Assembly: GCA_001429555.1 (NCBI GenBank)
Contig: LMSR01000014.1
Span: 63,556 to 127,555, forward strand
From: Nocardioides sp. Soil797
Lineage (GTDB): Bacteria; Actinomycetota; Actinomycetes; Propionibacteriales; Nocardioidaceae
DNA length: 64,000 nucleotides
Reading direction: 5' to 3'
Part shown: piece by piece, positions 7,744 to 16,255 of the stretch
Numbering within the stretch: the stretch's first letter is position 1
Layout of the letters: every line of letters starts with the position of its first letter
Translations under genes and position numbers: made by a program
Notes under the pieces: generated by a model
The model's database searches: none
What the model was told of the DNA's origin: nothing
What the model saw: only the letters and a program-made list of their open reading frames with translations

Positions 7744-8651
7744 GGGTCCTTCTTACCGGGCTGATGACACTGGCTGCACTGGTGATGGCCGCCCTGGTGG
7801 TGGCTGCGCCCGCCTCCGGCGTCTCCGTGGAGCCGGACGTCACGGTGCAGCCCGGGACCGGCTTCACCGACGCGCAGGTTGCCGAGATCCGACAGCTCGT
7901 TGCCGATGCCACGTTCCGCACCCAGGTCCGCATCCTCGACCACCTGCCGAAGGGCGCGGAGGGCTCACCCGACCTTCATGCCAGGAGCCTCGAGAAGCAG
8001 CGCTACCGGGCGGAGAGGAAGCCAGGGGTGACGCTGGTCTTCACCCCGGGCGCGATCCCGGAGTACGGCGCCTTCGAGACCGCCGACGAGGCGGACGTCA
8101 ACTATGCGCTGAGCGCGGTGGAGAACCTGGACGGCGAGCCGCAGGAGAAGTTCGTCGAGCTGGTCAGGATGGCCTCGAGCAGGACCGGTGCCCAAGAGTT
8201 CGAGGAGCAGCTGGCGAAGCAGTGGGACGACGTGGGCTCCGACTCTGCCTCGGGCACGAACGAGCCGGCGAGCACCAAGGTCAAGGTGGCGCGATGGGTC
8301 GTCGTCGCAGTGCTCGTGGTGCTCATGATGCTGTTCGTCGTCTTCCGCGGCAGAGCCGTGGCCGGCTGGTGGCGTCGTCGTGGTCGGGCCTGCGGCATCG
8401 AGGAAGCCGCAGACCGGGCCGAGGAGAAGAACCTCGCCGACCGGGCCAAGGCAGACGTGGCGGCCTTCGGATCCGCGATCGACGCCGAGAGCATGGACGA
8501 GCACGACGCCCTCGCCCTGTGGAACCTGGCACTCGACGACTACGACAAGGCATCCTCCCTGCTCGACCGTGCCGAGGGACCAGCCGACCACCGGAAGGTC
8601 ATCGAGATCTGTGCCCGCGGCCGTGATCGGCTGGCCAAGGCGCAACGCTGA
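7740..8651 (+). CDS. Secreted/membrane protein, third gene of the operon
   Basis: A 303-residue protein of unknown function. A cleavable-looking signal peptide ends near residue 29. An external domain then begins with GTGFTDAQVAEIRQLVAD and includes GVTLVFTPGAIPEYGAF. A transmembrane helix lies at about residues 184-206, with an Arg-rich stop-transfer segment and a helical cytoplasmic tail after it. The tail (ALALWNLALDDYDKASSLL and following) resembles the tail of the 5780 protein. The GTG at 7740 overlaps the upstream stop (GTGA). The opening FTDAQ pattern is reminiscent of TPM domains but not diagnostic. Confidence 0.75.
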   Translation: MRVLLTGLMTLAALVMAALVVAAPASGVSVEPDVTVQPGTGFTDAQVAEIRQLVADATFRTQVRILDHLPKGAEGSPDLHARSLEKQRYRAERKPGVTLVFTPGAIPEYGAFETADEADVNYALSAVENLDGEPQEKFVELVRMASSRTGAQEFEEQLAKQWDDVGSDSASGTNEPASTKVKVARWVVVAVLVVLMMLFVVFRGRAVAGWWRRRGRACGIEEAADRAEEKNLADRAKADVAAFGSAIDAESMDEHDALALWNLALDDYDKASSLLDRAEGPADHRKVIEICARGRDRLAKAQR

Positions 8652-8720
8652 TCTTCGGCCGGGCGGGCATGGTGAACGCCGTCCTTTGGCCTGTGCGGAA
8701 AGCGCTGGCAGACTGCCGGG

Positions 8721-9758
8721 GTGACTGAATCGCTCGACTCCGACCTGTCTGCCTTCATCGCGCGCCTGCCCAAGGCAGAGTTGCACGTGCACCACGTGGG
8801 CTCCGCGTCACCCCGCATCGTCAGTGAGCTGGCCCAGCGCCACCCCGGCGTCGTACCCGGTGACCCCGAGGAGCTGAAGTCGTTCTTCGAGTTCCGCGAC
8901 TTCGCGCACTTCATCGACGTCTACCTGGCGGTGGTCGACCTGATCCGTACGCCGGAGGACGTCGAGCTCCTGACTTACGAGATCGCCCGGGAGATGTCCA
9001 CCGGCCAGAACGTGAAGTACGCCGAGCTCACCTGCACGCCGTACACCTCGGTGATCCGGGGCATCCCGATCGAGGCCTACACCGAGGCCATCGAGGAGGC
9101 CCGGCGCAAGGCAGAGCGTGACTTCGGGCTGGTGCTGCGCTGGATCTACGACATCCCGGGGGAGAGCGGCATCCCGGCGGCCGATGCCACCCTCGACTAC
9201 GCGCTCAACCACCGCACGGATGCGTTGGTCGGCTTCGGTCTCGGCGGCCCCGAGGTCGGCGTACCCCGCCCGCAGTTCCAACCGCACTTCGACGCAGCCC
9301 GCGCCGCTGGCCTGCACAGCGTTCCGCACGCGGGGGAGACCACCGGCCCCGAAACCGTCTGGGACGCCGTCCGTCTGCTCGGAGCCGAGCGCATCGGCCA
9401 CGGCACGACGGCGGCGCGGGACCCCGAGCTGCTCGCCCACCTGGCCGAGTCCGGCATCGCCCTGGAGGTGTGCCCCTCCTCCAACGTCGCCACCCGGGCC
9501 GTCGAGTCCCTCGACCAGCATCCGATCGGGACCTTCCGTGACGCCGGCGTCACCATCACGATCAACTCCGACGACCCGCCCATGTTCGGCACCACCCTCG
9601 GTCGCGAGTACGAGATCGCGGCCCGCCTGCTCGACCTCGACCGGCGCGGTGTCGCCGACCTGGCCCGGGCCGCGGTGGACGCCTCCTTCGCTCCTGAGAT
9701 CGTCAAGTCCGAGGTGCGCGCGGAGATCGCCCGGATCGGGGCCAACGCCACGCCATGA
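8721..9758 (+). CDS. Adenosine deaminase family protein
   Basis: A 345-residue metal-dependent amidohydrolase. It has the metal ligands in KAELHVHHVGS (the HxH motif, where classical adenosine deaminases have HLHLEG), the catalytic SVPHAGETTGPE, RIGHGTTA, and the metal/acid-base segment INSDDPPMF. The family hydrolyses the 6-amino group of adenosine or related purines, including aminodeoxyfutalosine in some members. The altered first motif makes the substrate uncertain, so I give no symbol. The GTG start lies 6 nt after CAGACT, probably leaderless. The stop overlaps the kinase start. Confidence 0.88.
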   Translation: MTESLDSDLSAFIARLPKAELHVHHVGSASPRIVSELAQRHPGVVPGDPEELKSFFEFRDFAHFIDVYLAVVDLIRTPEDVELLTYEIAREMSTGQNVKYAELTCTPYTSVIRGIPIEAYTEAIEEARRKAERDFGLVLRWIYDIPGESGIPAADATLDYALNHRTDALVGFGLGGPEVGVPRPQFQPHFDAARAAGLHSVPHAGETTGPETVWDAVRLLGAERIGHGTTAARDPELLAHLAESGIALEVCPSSNVATRAVESLDQHPIGTFRDAGVTITINSDDPPMFGTTLGREYEIAARLLDLDRRGVADLARAAVDASFAPEIVKSEVRAEIARIGANATP

Positions 9759-11482
9759 TGCGGCTTCCGGGGGCCGGCGAGGAGTTCGGCAAGTACCGAC
9801 TGGTCGAGAAGCTCGGCCACGGCGGCATGGGAGTGGTCCACGCCGCCCGTGACACCGACCTCGGGCGCGACGTGGCGCTCAAGCTGGTTGCCGCCCACCT
9901 GGCCGAGGACGAGGAGTTCCGTTCTCGTTTCCAACGTGAGGCCACCGTTCTGGCGAGCCTGGACTCGCCGCACGTCATCCAGATCTATGAGCACGGCGAG
10001 CTGGACGGCGTGCTCTACCTGGCCACCCAGCTGGTCCCCGGTGGTGACCTGCAGCGGCGGCTGGCACGTCATGGTGCCTTCCCGCCCGCAGTGGCCCTCG
10101 ACGTGATGGCGCAGGTTCTGGACGGGCTCCAGGATGCCCACCGGGCTGGCATCGTGCACCGCGACATCAAGCCCGGCAACGTGCTGGTCCGCGACCGTGA
10201 GTCCGGTCTCCAGGCGTTCCTGTGTGACTTCGGCATCGCCACCGCCCCGGACCTGCAGCACTCCCGGACCGGGTCGGTGACCGGCAGCCTGCAATACATG
10301 CCTCCCGAGCGGCACCTGGGCGAGAACACCGGTCCTGCCGGTGACCTCTATGCCGCAGGGTGTCTTCTCTGGGCGTTGCTCACCGGGGCCCCGCCGTGGG
10401 TGGGCACCGAGGTCGAGATCGCGATGGCGCACATCTCGGCGGAGGTGCCGACCTTTCCCGGCGACGACGCGTTCACCGCCTCGCTCAACGCGTTGGTGGC
10501 GCGCAGCATGGCCAAGGACCCGCGTGAGCGCTACAAGAGTGCGGCGGCGATGCGTCGCGACGTGCTCAAGCTGCGCGATGCCGCACCGGGTGTGCTCGCC
10601 GAGACCCCGGTCACCGCCGTACGCCGCTCCGCGGTTGCCGCACCTCCGTCACAGCCCGAACCGCCGGCGTCGACACCGCGCAGGCGCCCGGCAGCACTGG
10701 CCCTCCTCACGAGTGGTGCGGTCGTGGCCGTCATCGCCCTCGTGATCGCCTTCCTGGTCATCCAGGACCGCACCTCCGACCCCGTCACGGAGACCGCCGG
10801 CGAGGTGACCGACACGAGTACGTCCTCGAGTGCTTCTGATCTCTCCGCGGGCGCGACCGCAGGGTCCGGGGGAGCCGAGCAGAGATCTGAGAAGGAGAGC
10901 TCGCCGCGCGAAGGTCGAGCCTCGGCCGGCACCGCCAGGAAGTCGCCCAAGAAGGACCGGGAGCGAGCAGGCACCGGACCCTCCGAGACCAGGACTGCGA
11001 AGAAGAGGACAAAGTCGGCCCTGACCCATCGCTGCTGGAACGGCACCCGAAAGGCATCTCTCTCGTCGTGCTCGATGCCCACCGGTGATGCCGGTCTGCG
11101 CTATGTCTTCCCCGGGGTGAGCAACTGCCGCCACCAGACGCCGGGCACCCTCCACCGGGCGCTGCTGGTCTGCGACTACCCGGGCGGTCAGATCAACCTG
11201 GCCCAGTATCCCTCCGCGGCCGACGCCTTCGACTACTACGAGCGGTCCTTCGGCAAGCGACCGGCGGTCTGGCTCCACGACAAGGTCGACTACGGGTACC
11301 GCTGGGCCGGGACCAAGAAGGGCACCCGCCTGCCCTACAAGGCGGTGCGCCTCTATCGCGCCGGGCCGTACGTCGCATCGCTGCACGCCAGCAGCTGGGA
11401 CAACATCTACGTCGGGTTCCGCAGCCTGAACGGCGACAACATCCGCAAGCCGTCGGCGTTGCGCGGCGTACGCATCCGGTGA
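9755..11482 (+). CDS. Membrane Ser/Thr protein kinase (PknB-like)
   Basis: This 575-residue protein has an intracellular Hanks-type kinase domain (about residues 12-270), a Pro/Ala linker, one transmembrane helix (about residues 312-336), a long Ser/Thr/Lys-rich extracellular stalk, and a C-terminal extracellular domain with four cysteines (HRCWNGT, SSCSMPTG, SNCRHQT and LVCDYPGG). Catalytic motifs are intact: the GHGGMG glycine loop, VALKLV lysine, IVHRDIKPGN and CDFGIA. There are no PASTA repeats, so the external ligand differs from that of PknB/StkP. The ATG overlaps the upstream stop, coupling it to the deaminase gene. Confidence 0.93.
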   Translation: MMRLPGAGEEFGKYRLVEKLGHGGMGVVHAARDTDLGRDVALKLVAAHLAEDEEFRSRFQREATVLASLDSPHVIQIYEHGELDGVLYLATQLVPGGDLQRRLARHGAFPPAVALDVMAQVLDGLQDAHRAGIVHRDIKPGNVLVRDRESGLQAFLCDFGIATAPDLQHSRTGSVTGSLQYMPPERHLGENTGPAGDLYAAGCLLWALLTGAPPWVGTEVEIAMAHISAEVPTFPGDDAFTASLNALVARSMAKDPRERYKSAAAMRRDVLKLRDAAPGVLAETPVTAVRRSAVAAPPSQPEPPASTPRRRPAALALLTSGAVVAVIALVIAFLVIQDRTSDPVTETAGEVTDTSTSSSASDLSAGATAGSGGAEQRSEKESSPREGRASAGTARKSPKKDRERAGTGPSETRTAKKRTKSALTHRCWNGTRKASLSSCSMPTGDAGLRYVFPGVSNCRHQTPGTLHRALLVCDYPGGQINLAQYPSAADAFDYYERSFGKRPAVWLHDKVDYGYRWAGTKKGTRLPYKAVRLYRAGPYVASLHASSWDNIYVGFRSLNGDNIRKPSALRGVRIR

Positions 11483-11557
11483 TGCGCGGCCGCCACCCTC
11501 TTCGCCCGAACACCTGGACGCACACACCGGAGCGGACGGTTAGACTCCCGACCGCCA

Positions 11558-11631
11558 GCCCCCGTAGCTCAGCTGGATAGAGCGGGTCACTTCTAATGAT
11601 TAGGTCGCAGGTTCGAATCCTGCCGGGGGCG
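11558..11631 (+). tRNA. tRNA-Arg(TCT)
   Basis: Complete cloverleaf: acceptor GCCCCCG/CGGGGGC, D arm GCTC/GAGC, anticodon loop CTTCTAA (anticodon TCT), T arm GCAGG/CCTGC with loop TTCGAAT, discriminator G. CCA is not encoded. The MFS gene begins 20 nt downstream. Confidence 0.95.
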
Positions 11632-11650
11632 CTCGATGGAGGTTGAGCAC

Positions 11651-12976
11651 ATGGGGCGAACCCTTGAGGAGTCGTCGAGCAGCGACCTGCCCGAGGTCGC
11701 GGCCGCAGCAGCCGAGCTCGAACGCTCGCGCGTTCACCGCAGGACCCTCAAGGTCGTCGTGTTCGGACAGGTGCTCGGAGGAGCGGGCCTGGCCGCTGGG
11801 ATCACCGTGGGTGCTCTGCTTGCCGAGCAGATGCTCGGCACGAACGGTTTGGCAGGGCTTCCGATCGGCCTGTTCACCTTGGGGTCCGCGCTCGCGGCCT
11901 ATCTGGTCGGTGGCATCAGCCAGCGTTCAGGCCGCCGGGTCGGGTTGGCCCTCGGTTTCGCGGTCGGTGGGATCGGTGCCCTCGGCGTGGTGCTGGCAGC
12001 GGTCATCGACAGCATCCCCTTGCTCTTCGTGGCTCTGTTCGTCTACGGCGCCGGAAGCGCGACCAACCTCCAGGCGCGATATGCCGGAGCCGACCTGGCC
12101 ACGCCGTCGACCCGTGGCTCCGCGATCAGCGTGGCACTGGTGTCGACCACGCTGGGCGCGGTGGCCGGCCCCAACCTCGTCACCCCGCTCGGCAGCCTCG
12201 CCACACACTTCGGCCTGCCCGCGCTCGCCGGGCCGTTCCTCTTGGCTGCGGTGGCGTACGGCGCTGCCGGGGCGGTGCTGTTCGTGTTGCTGCGCCCCGA
12301 CCCACTCCTGCTCGCCCGGCGACTGGAACAGGAACGGGTGATCGCTGAGATCACCGACGACCCTGCTCCGCCCGACCTCTCGACGGAGCCGCCGGCCGAT
12401 GCGGTCATCGTGGCCGGGGAGCGCCCCGGCAGGGGCGCCCACGTCGGGGCGACGGTCATGGTGCTGACCCAGATCACGATGGTGGCGATCATGACCATGA
12501 CGCCGGTCCACATGCGCGAGCACCACCGCGACCTGGGCGACGTGGGCATGGTGATCGGGCTCCACATCGCGGCGATGTACCTGCCCTCACCCTTGACCGG
12601 ACTGCTCGTCGACCGGCTGGGTCGGACGGTGATGGCAGTGGCCTCCGGGGGTGTCCTGCTTGCTGCAGGGGTCACCGCAGCTGCAGCCCCGGGCGACTCC
12701 CTCGGCCTGACCATCGTGGCGCTCGTGCTGCTGGGTTTGGGGTGGAACTTCGGCCTGATTGCCGGCACCGCACTGGTCGTCGACGCCACCGAACCCGCCA
12801 ACAGGTCGAGCACTCAGGGCCGGATCGACGTCCTCGTGGCACTCGCGGGTGCCTCCGGTGGGGTGCTGTCGGGAGTTGTCGTGGCAGCGAGTGACTTCCC
12901 GACACTGGCGCTGGGTGGAGGCTTGCTGTCGTTGTTGCTGCTGCCGGCACTGTGGTGGGCCCGACGACGCAGCTGA
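11651..12976 (+). CDS. Major facilitator superfamily transporter
   Basis: A 441-residue transporter with about 12 hydrophobic helices in two halves, separated by a cytoplasmic loop around residues 210-255 that is rich in Pro, Ala and Asp. The first half contains the GISQRSGRRVGLALGF loop and the second GLLVDRLGRTVMAVASG, both of the MFS motif-A type (G-x-x-x-D-R-x-G-R-R). Relatives are proton-driven drug or metabolite exporters; the substrate is unknown. An upstream ATG at 11636 exists, but GGAGG at 11638-11642 stands 8 nt before the ATG at 11651, which is the better start. Confidence 0.88.
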   Translation: MGRTLEESSSSDLPEVAAAAAELERSRVHRRTLKVVVFGQVLGGAGLAAGITVGALLAEQMLGTNGLAGLPIGLFTLGSALAAYLVGGISQRSGRRVGLALGFAVGGIGALGVVLAAVIDSIPLLFVALFVYGAGSATNLQARYAGADLATPSTRGSAISVALVSTTLGAVAGPNLVTPLGSLATHFGLPALAGPFLLAAVAYGAAGAVLFVLLRPDPLLLARRLEQERVIAEITDDPAPPDLSTEPPADAVIVAGERPGRGAHVGATVMVLTQITMVAIMTMTPVHMREHHRDLGDVGMVIGLHIAAMYLPSPLTGLLVDRLGRTVMAVASGGVLLAAGVTAAAAPGDSLGLTIVALVLLGLGWNFGLIAGTALVVDATEPANRSSTQGRIDVLVALAGASGGVLSGVVVAASDFPTLALGGGLLSLLLLPALWWARRRS

Positions 12977-13016
12977 GTTCGGGCAGCGGGAGATGGGACC
13001 GTCGTGCGCCGCGGGC

Positions 13017-13430
13017 TCAGGGTGCCAGGGGGGAGCCTGGAAGATTGCGCAGGACCATGAAGACCGGAAGAACGATGAGCAGCCCGATCGCGAAGCGCGC
13101 GTTGTCCGGTGGCCCGGTGAACGACCTGTCCCAGGCCGCGCCGGCCTTGGCCACCCACCACCAGGCCAGCCAGATGAGTGCCGGGATCAGCAGCAGGTTG
13201 TGGCCGACCGACTCCACCACGTGGCCGGTCAGCAGGTCGTGGATGCCGCGCAGGCTGCCGCAGCCCGGGCAGTAGAAGCCCAGCAGGGTGGACGGGCAGA
13301 CCGCCCAGGACCCGTCCCCGTGCGGATCACGAACCACCAGGGCCGCGCCGAAGGCGACGGCAGCGGCGCCAACGGAGACGACGCGCACCCGGTCGATGGA
13401 CCGGGTGCGCGTCGTGAGGTGGGTGCTCAA
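13017..13430 (-). CDS. DUF2752 membrane protein
   Basis: A 137-residue protein with the DUF2752 signature CPGCGSLRGIHDLLTG between predicted helices; about three membrane segments in total (VVSVGAAAVAFGAAL, NLLLIPALIWLAWWWV and IGLLIVLPVFMVLR). Function unknown. The best start is TTG at 13430, 2 nt after the CD225 gene's stop; a later GTG inside codon ~14 is possible. A perfect 17-bp inverted repeat covers codons ~6-18, so expression may depend on that hairpin. The DUF2752-CD225 pairing recurs in actinobacteria. Confidence 0.8.
   Translation of the reverse strand: MSTHLTTRTRSIDRVRVVSVGAAAVAFGAALVVRDPHGDGSWAVCPSTLLGFYCPGCGSLRGIHDLLTGHVVESVGHNLLLIPALIWLAWWWVAKAGAAWDRSFTGPPDNARFAIGLLIVLPVFMVLRNLPGSPLAP
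13378..13415 (-). repeat. Perfect 17-bp inverted repeat between CD225 and DUF2752
   Basis: ACGACGCGCACCCGGTC (13378-13394) and its exact reverse complement (13399-13415) are separated by only 4 nt. On the minus strand the hairpin begins 17 nt after the CD225 stop codon, so it could act as an attenuator or terminator in front of the DUF2752 gene. No T-run follows. Confidence 0.85.
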
Positions 13431-13432
13431 CG

Positions 13433-13717
13433 TCAGTTGCTGAGGACCGTGACCATGAGGATCAGGTACAGCACGGAGAACACGATGCCGGCGACGGCCG
13501 AGTAGATCGCCCATTTCTTGGCGTCCTCGGAGGCAGCCTGCGAGCCGGCGAAGTCGCCCTGCGCCCACAGGCTGTCGACCTTGGAGGCCTTGACGATGGA
13601 GACGATGCCCAGCGGCAGGCAGCAGAGGATGGTGGTGAGGATTCCCCAGACCAGATTGGAGTCAGGCTTGGGCTGGCTCGGCTGGCCGTAGGCCGGCGCA
13701 GGATTCTCGTAGGACAT
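13433..13717 (-). CDS. CD225/dispanin family membrane protein
   Basis: A 94-residue protein with a Pro/Gln/Tyr-rich N-terminal tail and two membrane segments. The signature WGILTTILCCLPLGIVSI plus the following VKASKVDSLW and AKKWAIYSAVAG is that of the CD225 (interferon-induced transmembrane-like) family. Bacterial members are small membrane proteins without an established function. The ATG is preceded by GGAG at about 8 nt, so this gene is leadered. It is upstream of, and probably co-transcribed with, the DUF2752 gene. Confidence 0.88.
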   Translation of the reverse strand: MSYENPAPAYGQPSQPKPDSNLVWGILTTILCCLPLGIVSIVKASKVDSLWAQGDFAGSQAASEDAKKWAIYSAVAGIVFSVLYLILMVTVLSN

Positions 13718-13868
13718 GGCTTAACTCCCGTTGTCTCGGTGAACTCTCGGCACGGATACTGTCATGCCGAGTAGTACCTTGCACCAGCACCTGGCCCGTC
13801 AAACCTGGATCCGCGAATTTCTTTGCTCGCCCTGATCCGGCGAGGAATCCGCACGGATCGAGCGGGTC

Positions 13869-14759
13869 TCAACACCAGCGGCGAACGCCACGACGACGCA
13901 GCGCCACGTCACGACGTACGACGGCAAGGTGGTCGTGGCGACAAGCCCGGCGGAATCCGGCATTGCGGTATTCCACGACCAGCACCCGGCGCCCGTAGTG
14001 GTCGGCGTACTACCCGCATTCGCGCCACTGTCCGCACTCCTCGGCGATGGCGAAGTCGAAGCCGACCCGACGGCCGTCGAAGGATGCCCAGTTCTTCTGC
14101 CCGACCGACAACCCGAGCCGGTGGGCACGTCGGGTGAGGGTGCGCGCGAACGCCTTGGCATGGCGCTTCTTCAGCAGGTGGTGGCTCCGGGAGAAGGAGT
14201 CGAGGTTGTCGAGCTCGACGGCGTCGAAGCCGTCGTCGGCACAGCCCTTCATCCAGCGCCCCACGATGCGGGCCAAGCGTTGACGCAACGCCTGCTTCCG
14301 GATGTCGAGCAACTTCTCGCCCCAGGCGGAGTCGATGACGGGGTGGCCGTTCCTGCGCAGGACCAGACCGGGGTGTGACTTCCAGAAACGACGTTCGTCG
14401 GGCTGGGTCTGGAAGGCGTTGACGTAGCAGATGTTGTAGCGGCCCGGCACGGGGCGAGCCGACCTGTCCCGCAGCACGACGCCCACGTGGTCGGGCACCT
14501 TGCGGGGTGCGCCGAGCTGGTAGTCCCAGTCGGTGTCGACGGGCAGCGGCGCGCGGGGGGCGGTCTCCTTCGCGACCGGTCGGACTTCCTTGACCGACCA
14601 CACCGACGACCACAACGCCCGATTTCCGCTGCTCTCGAGCCGAATCCGGTCGTTGTGGTCGTTCGCGTGGTCGCTCGGGGTCACAGCGGATCCCATCGTC
14701 GCGAGCAGCGCGCCGACCAGAACGGCGACGAACGCCACGGACGCGAGCGCGGGTCGCAC
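13869..14759 (-). pseudogene. GH114-like (endo-alpha-1,4-polygalactosaminidase family) secreted protein interrupted by an amber codon
   Basis: Read from the GTG at 14759 there is a signal peptide (about residues 1-25), a spacer encoded by a 79-bp dispersed palindromic element, and a TIM-barrel-like domain (DTDWDYQLG, YNICYVNAFQT, GFDAVELDNLDSF, VGQKNW) typical of the GH114 family. The frame stops at TAG (14010-14012) right after ECGQWRECG. Beyond it the same frame stays open for 46 codons (YADHYGRRVLVVEYRNAGF to GVRRWC) and ends at TGA 13869-13871, which is the usual C-terminus of this family. A single nonsense mutation or an assembly error explains this best. The gene starts 1 nt after the Xaa-Pro aminopeptidase stop, so the two form an operon. 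Confidence 0.85.
14595..14673. repeat. 79-bp palindromic dispersed element, copy A
   Basis: Terminal arms of 23 bp (14595-14617 and 14651-14673) are reverse complements at 20 of 23 positions, based on CGACCAC...GACGACCACAAC. The right arm is identical to that of copy B at 21605-21683. This copy lies inside the coding region of the GH114-like gene, right after the signal peptide. Confidence 0.85.
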
Positions 14760-14760
14760 G

Positions 14761-16206
14761 TCAGCTGGTCAGCGTGCCCATCCACTCCTCGACACCGGCC
14801 GAGGTGCGGGGGAGCGAGTCGGACAGGTTGCGGTAGCCGTCGGCGGTGACGACGATGTCGTCCTCGATGCGGATGCCGATGCCACGCAGCTCCTCGGGCA
14901 CGAGCAGGTCGTCCTCCTGGAAGTAGAGGCCCGGCTCGACGGTGAGCACCATGCCCTCCTCGAGGTCACCCTTCGGGTAGACCTCCTGGGCTGCCTGGCC
15001 GCAGTCGTGCACGTCGAGGCCGAGCATGTGGCTGGTGCCGTGCAGGGTCCAGCGCGAGTAGACCTTCGACTCGGGGTCGAGTGCCTCCTCCACCGAGACC
15101 GGCAGCAGGCCCAGGTCGCCGAGCCCGTGGGCGAGGACCTCCATCGCGGCGTTGTGCGCGCCGAGGAAGGGGGCGCCGGGGCGGATCGCCGCGATGCCGG
15201 TCTCCTGGGCCTTGTGGACCAGGTCGTAGAGGTCGCGCTGCAGGGGAGTGAAGGTGCCGTTGACCGGCAGGGTGCGGGTCACGTCGGCGGTGTAGAGGTT
15301 GTGGCCCTCGACGCCCATGTCGAGCAGGAGCAGCTCGCCCTTGGTGACGGGACCGGAGTTCTCGATCCAGTGCAGTGTGGTGGCGTGCTTGCCGCCGCCG
15401 ACGATCGAGTCGTAGCCGATGTCGTTGCCCATCGCCCGGGCCCGGCGGAAGAAGGTGCCCTCGATCCAGCGTTCGCCGTACTTGAGGACGTTGCCCCAGT
15501 CGCGCACCGAGTCCTCGAAGCCGAGGGCGGTGATGTCGCAGGCCTCGGCGAGCTCACCGAGCTCCCAGTCGTCCTTGACCAGGCGCATCTCGGAGACGAC
15601 GCGTGAGAAGTCGCGGTCGCGCTCCTCGTCGGGAGCGGCGAGGCCGTCGACGGCCTGGTCGATGCCGCGCAGCACCCGGGTCTTGCCGGAGCCGGACAGG
15701 GCACCGGGGAGCTGGTCGATGTGCTTGCACTCGATGCCCAACGAGGCCGAGATCTCTCCGAGCGAGGGACGGCGGCCGGCCCACAGCTCGCCGTACTGGC
15801 GATCGCGGAAGAACTCGTCGGTCTCGCGGCTGGAGCGCGGGCGGGCATAGAGGACGGACTCGCCGTCCTCGATCACCAGGACCGCGTCGGAGGTCTGGTT
15901 GCCGGAGAAGTACGTGTGTGCGGTGTCGGGCCGGAACCGGTAGTCGGTGTCGTAGGCGCGCACCTTGTAGTTGCCGGCCGGAAGAACCAGTCGATCACCC
16001 GGGAAGGCATCGGCCAGGCGGCGACGTCGTGCGGCCGCGTGATCGCTCACCGGGTGCCGCGGCAGGTCAAGCTCGCGATCACCCCAGCCCTGGCGCATGA
16101 ACGCGGACCAGGCCTCGGGGACCTTCGGATCGTGTGACTCGGTCTTCGGCTGGGATGTTGCCGATCGGTCAGAGGGCTCGGGGGGTGTGTTGTCGATCTC
16201 ACTCAC
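14761..16206 (-). CDS. pepP: Xaa-Pro aminopeptidase (M24B)
   Basis: A 481-residue aminopeptidase P that removes N-terminal residues preceding proline. It has an N-terminal AMP_N domain (roughly residues 45-190: RRRLADAFPGDRLVLPAGN, YFSGNQTSDAVLVIEDG) and a C-terminal pita-bread domain. The two-metal site is visible: LLLDMGVEGHNLYTADVTRT (two Asp), the His in LHGTSHMLGLDVHD, the Glu in LTVEPGLYF, and the Glu in GIRIEDDIVVT. The start is GTG 16206, 6 nt after TATGGT; GGAGG sits too close to it to act as a normal ribosome binding site. Divergent from the PrsW gene across only 49 bp. Confidence 0.93.
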   Translation of the reverse strand: MSEIDNTPPEPSDRSATSQPKTESHDPKVPEAWSAFMRQGWGDRELDLPRHPVSDHAAARRRRLADAFPGDRLVLPAGNYKVRAYDTDYRFRPDTAHTYFSGNQTSDAVLVIEDGESVLYARPRSSRETDEFFRDRQYGELWAGRRPSLGEISASLGIECKHIDQLPGALSGSGKTRVLRGIDQAVDGLAAPDEERDRDFSRVVSEMRLVKDDWELGELAEACDITALGFEDSVRDWGNVLKYGERWIEGTFFRRARAMGNDIGYDSIVGGGKHATTLHWIENSGPVTKGELLLLDMGVEGHNLYTADVTRTLPVNGTFTPLQRDLYDLVHKAQETGIAAIRPGAPFLGAHNAAMEVLAHGLGDLGLLPVSVEEALDPESKVYSRWTLHGTSHMLGLDVHDCGQAAQEVYPKGDLEEGMVLTVEPGLYFQEDDLLVPEELRGIGIRIEDDIVVTADGYRNLSDSLPRTSAGVEEWMGTLTS

Positions 16207-16212
16207 CCCTCC

Positions 16213-16248
16213 ACCATACGACGTCCCGGGCAACGGAGCCGATACGCT
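16213..16248. promoter_or_regulatory. Compact divergent promoter region (pepP / PrsW)
   Basis: TATGGT on the minus strand (16213-16218) lies 6 nt before the pepP GTG, and TACGCT on the plus strand (16243-16248) lies 7 nt before the PrsW ATG. Both -10-like elements fit in the 49-bp gap, so any -35 elements or operators of one promoter overlap the other. Confidence 0.5.
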
Positions 16249-16255
16249 TCCCCCC

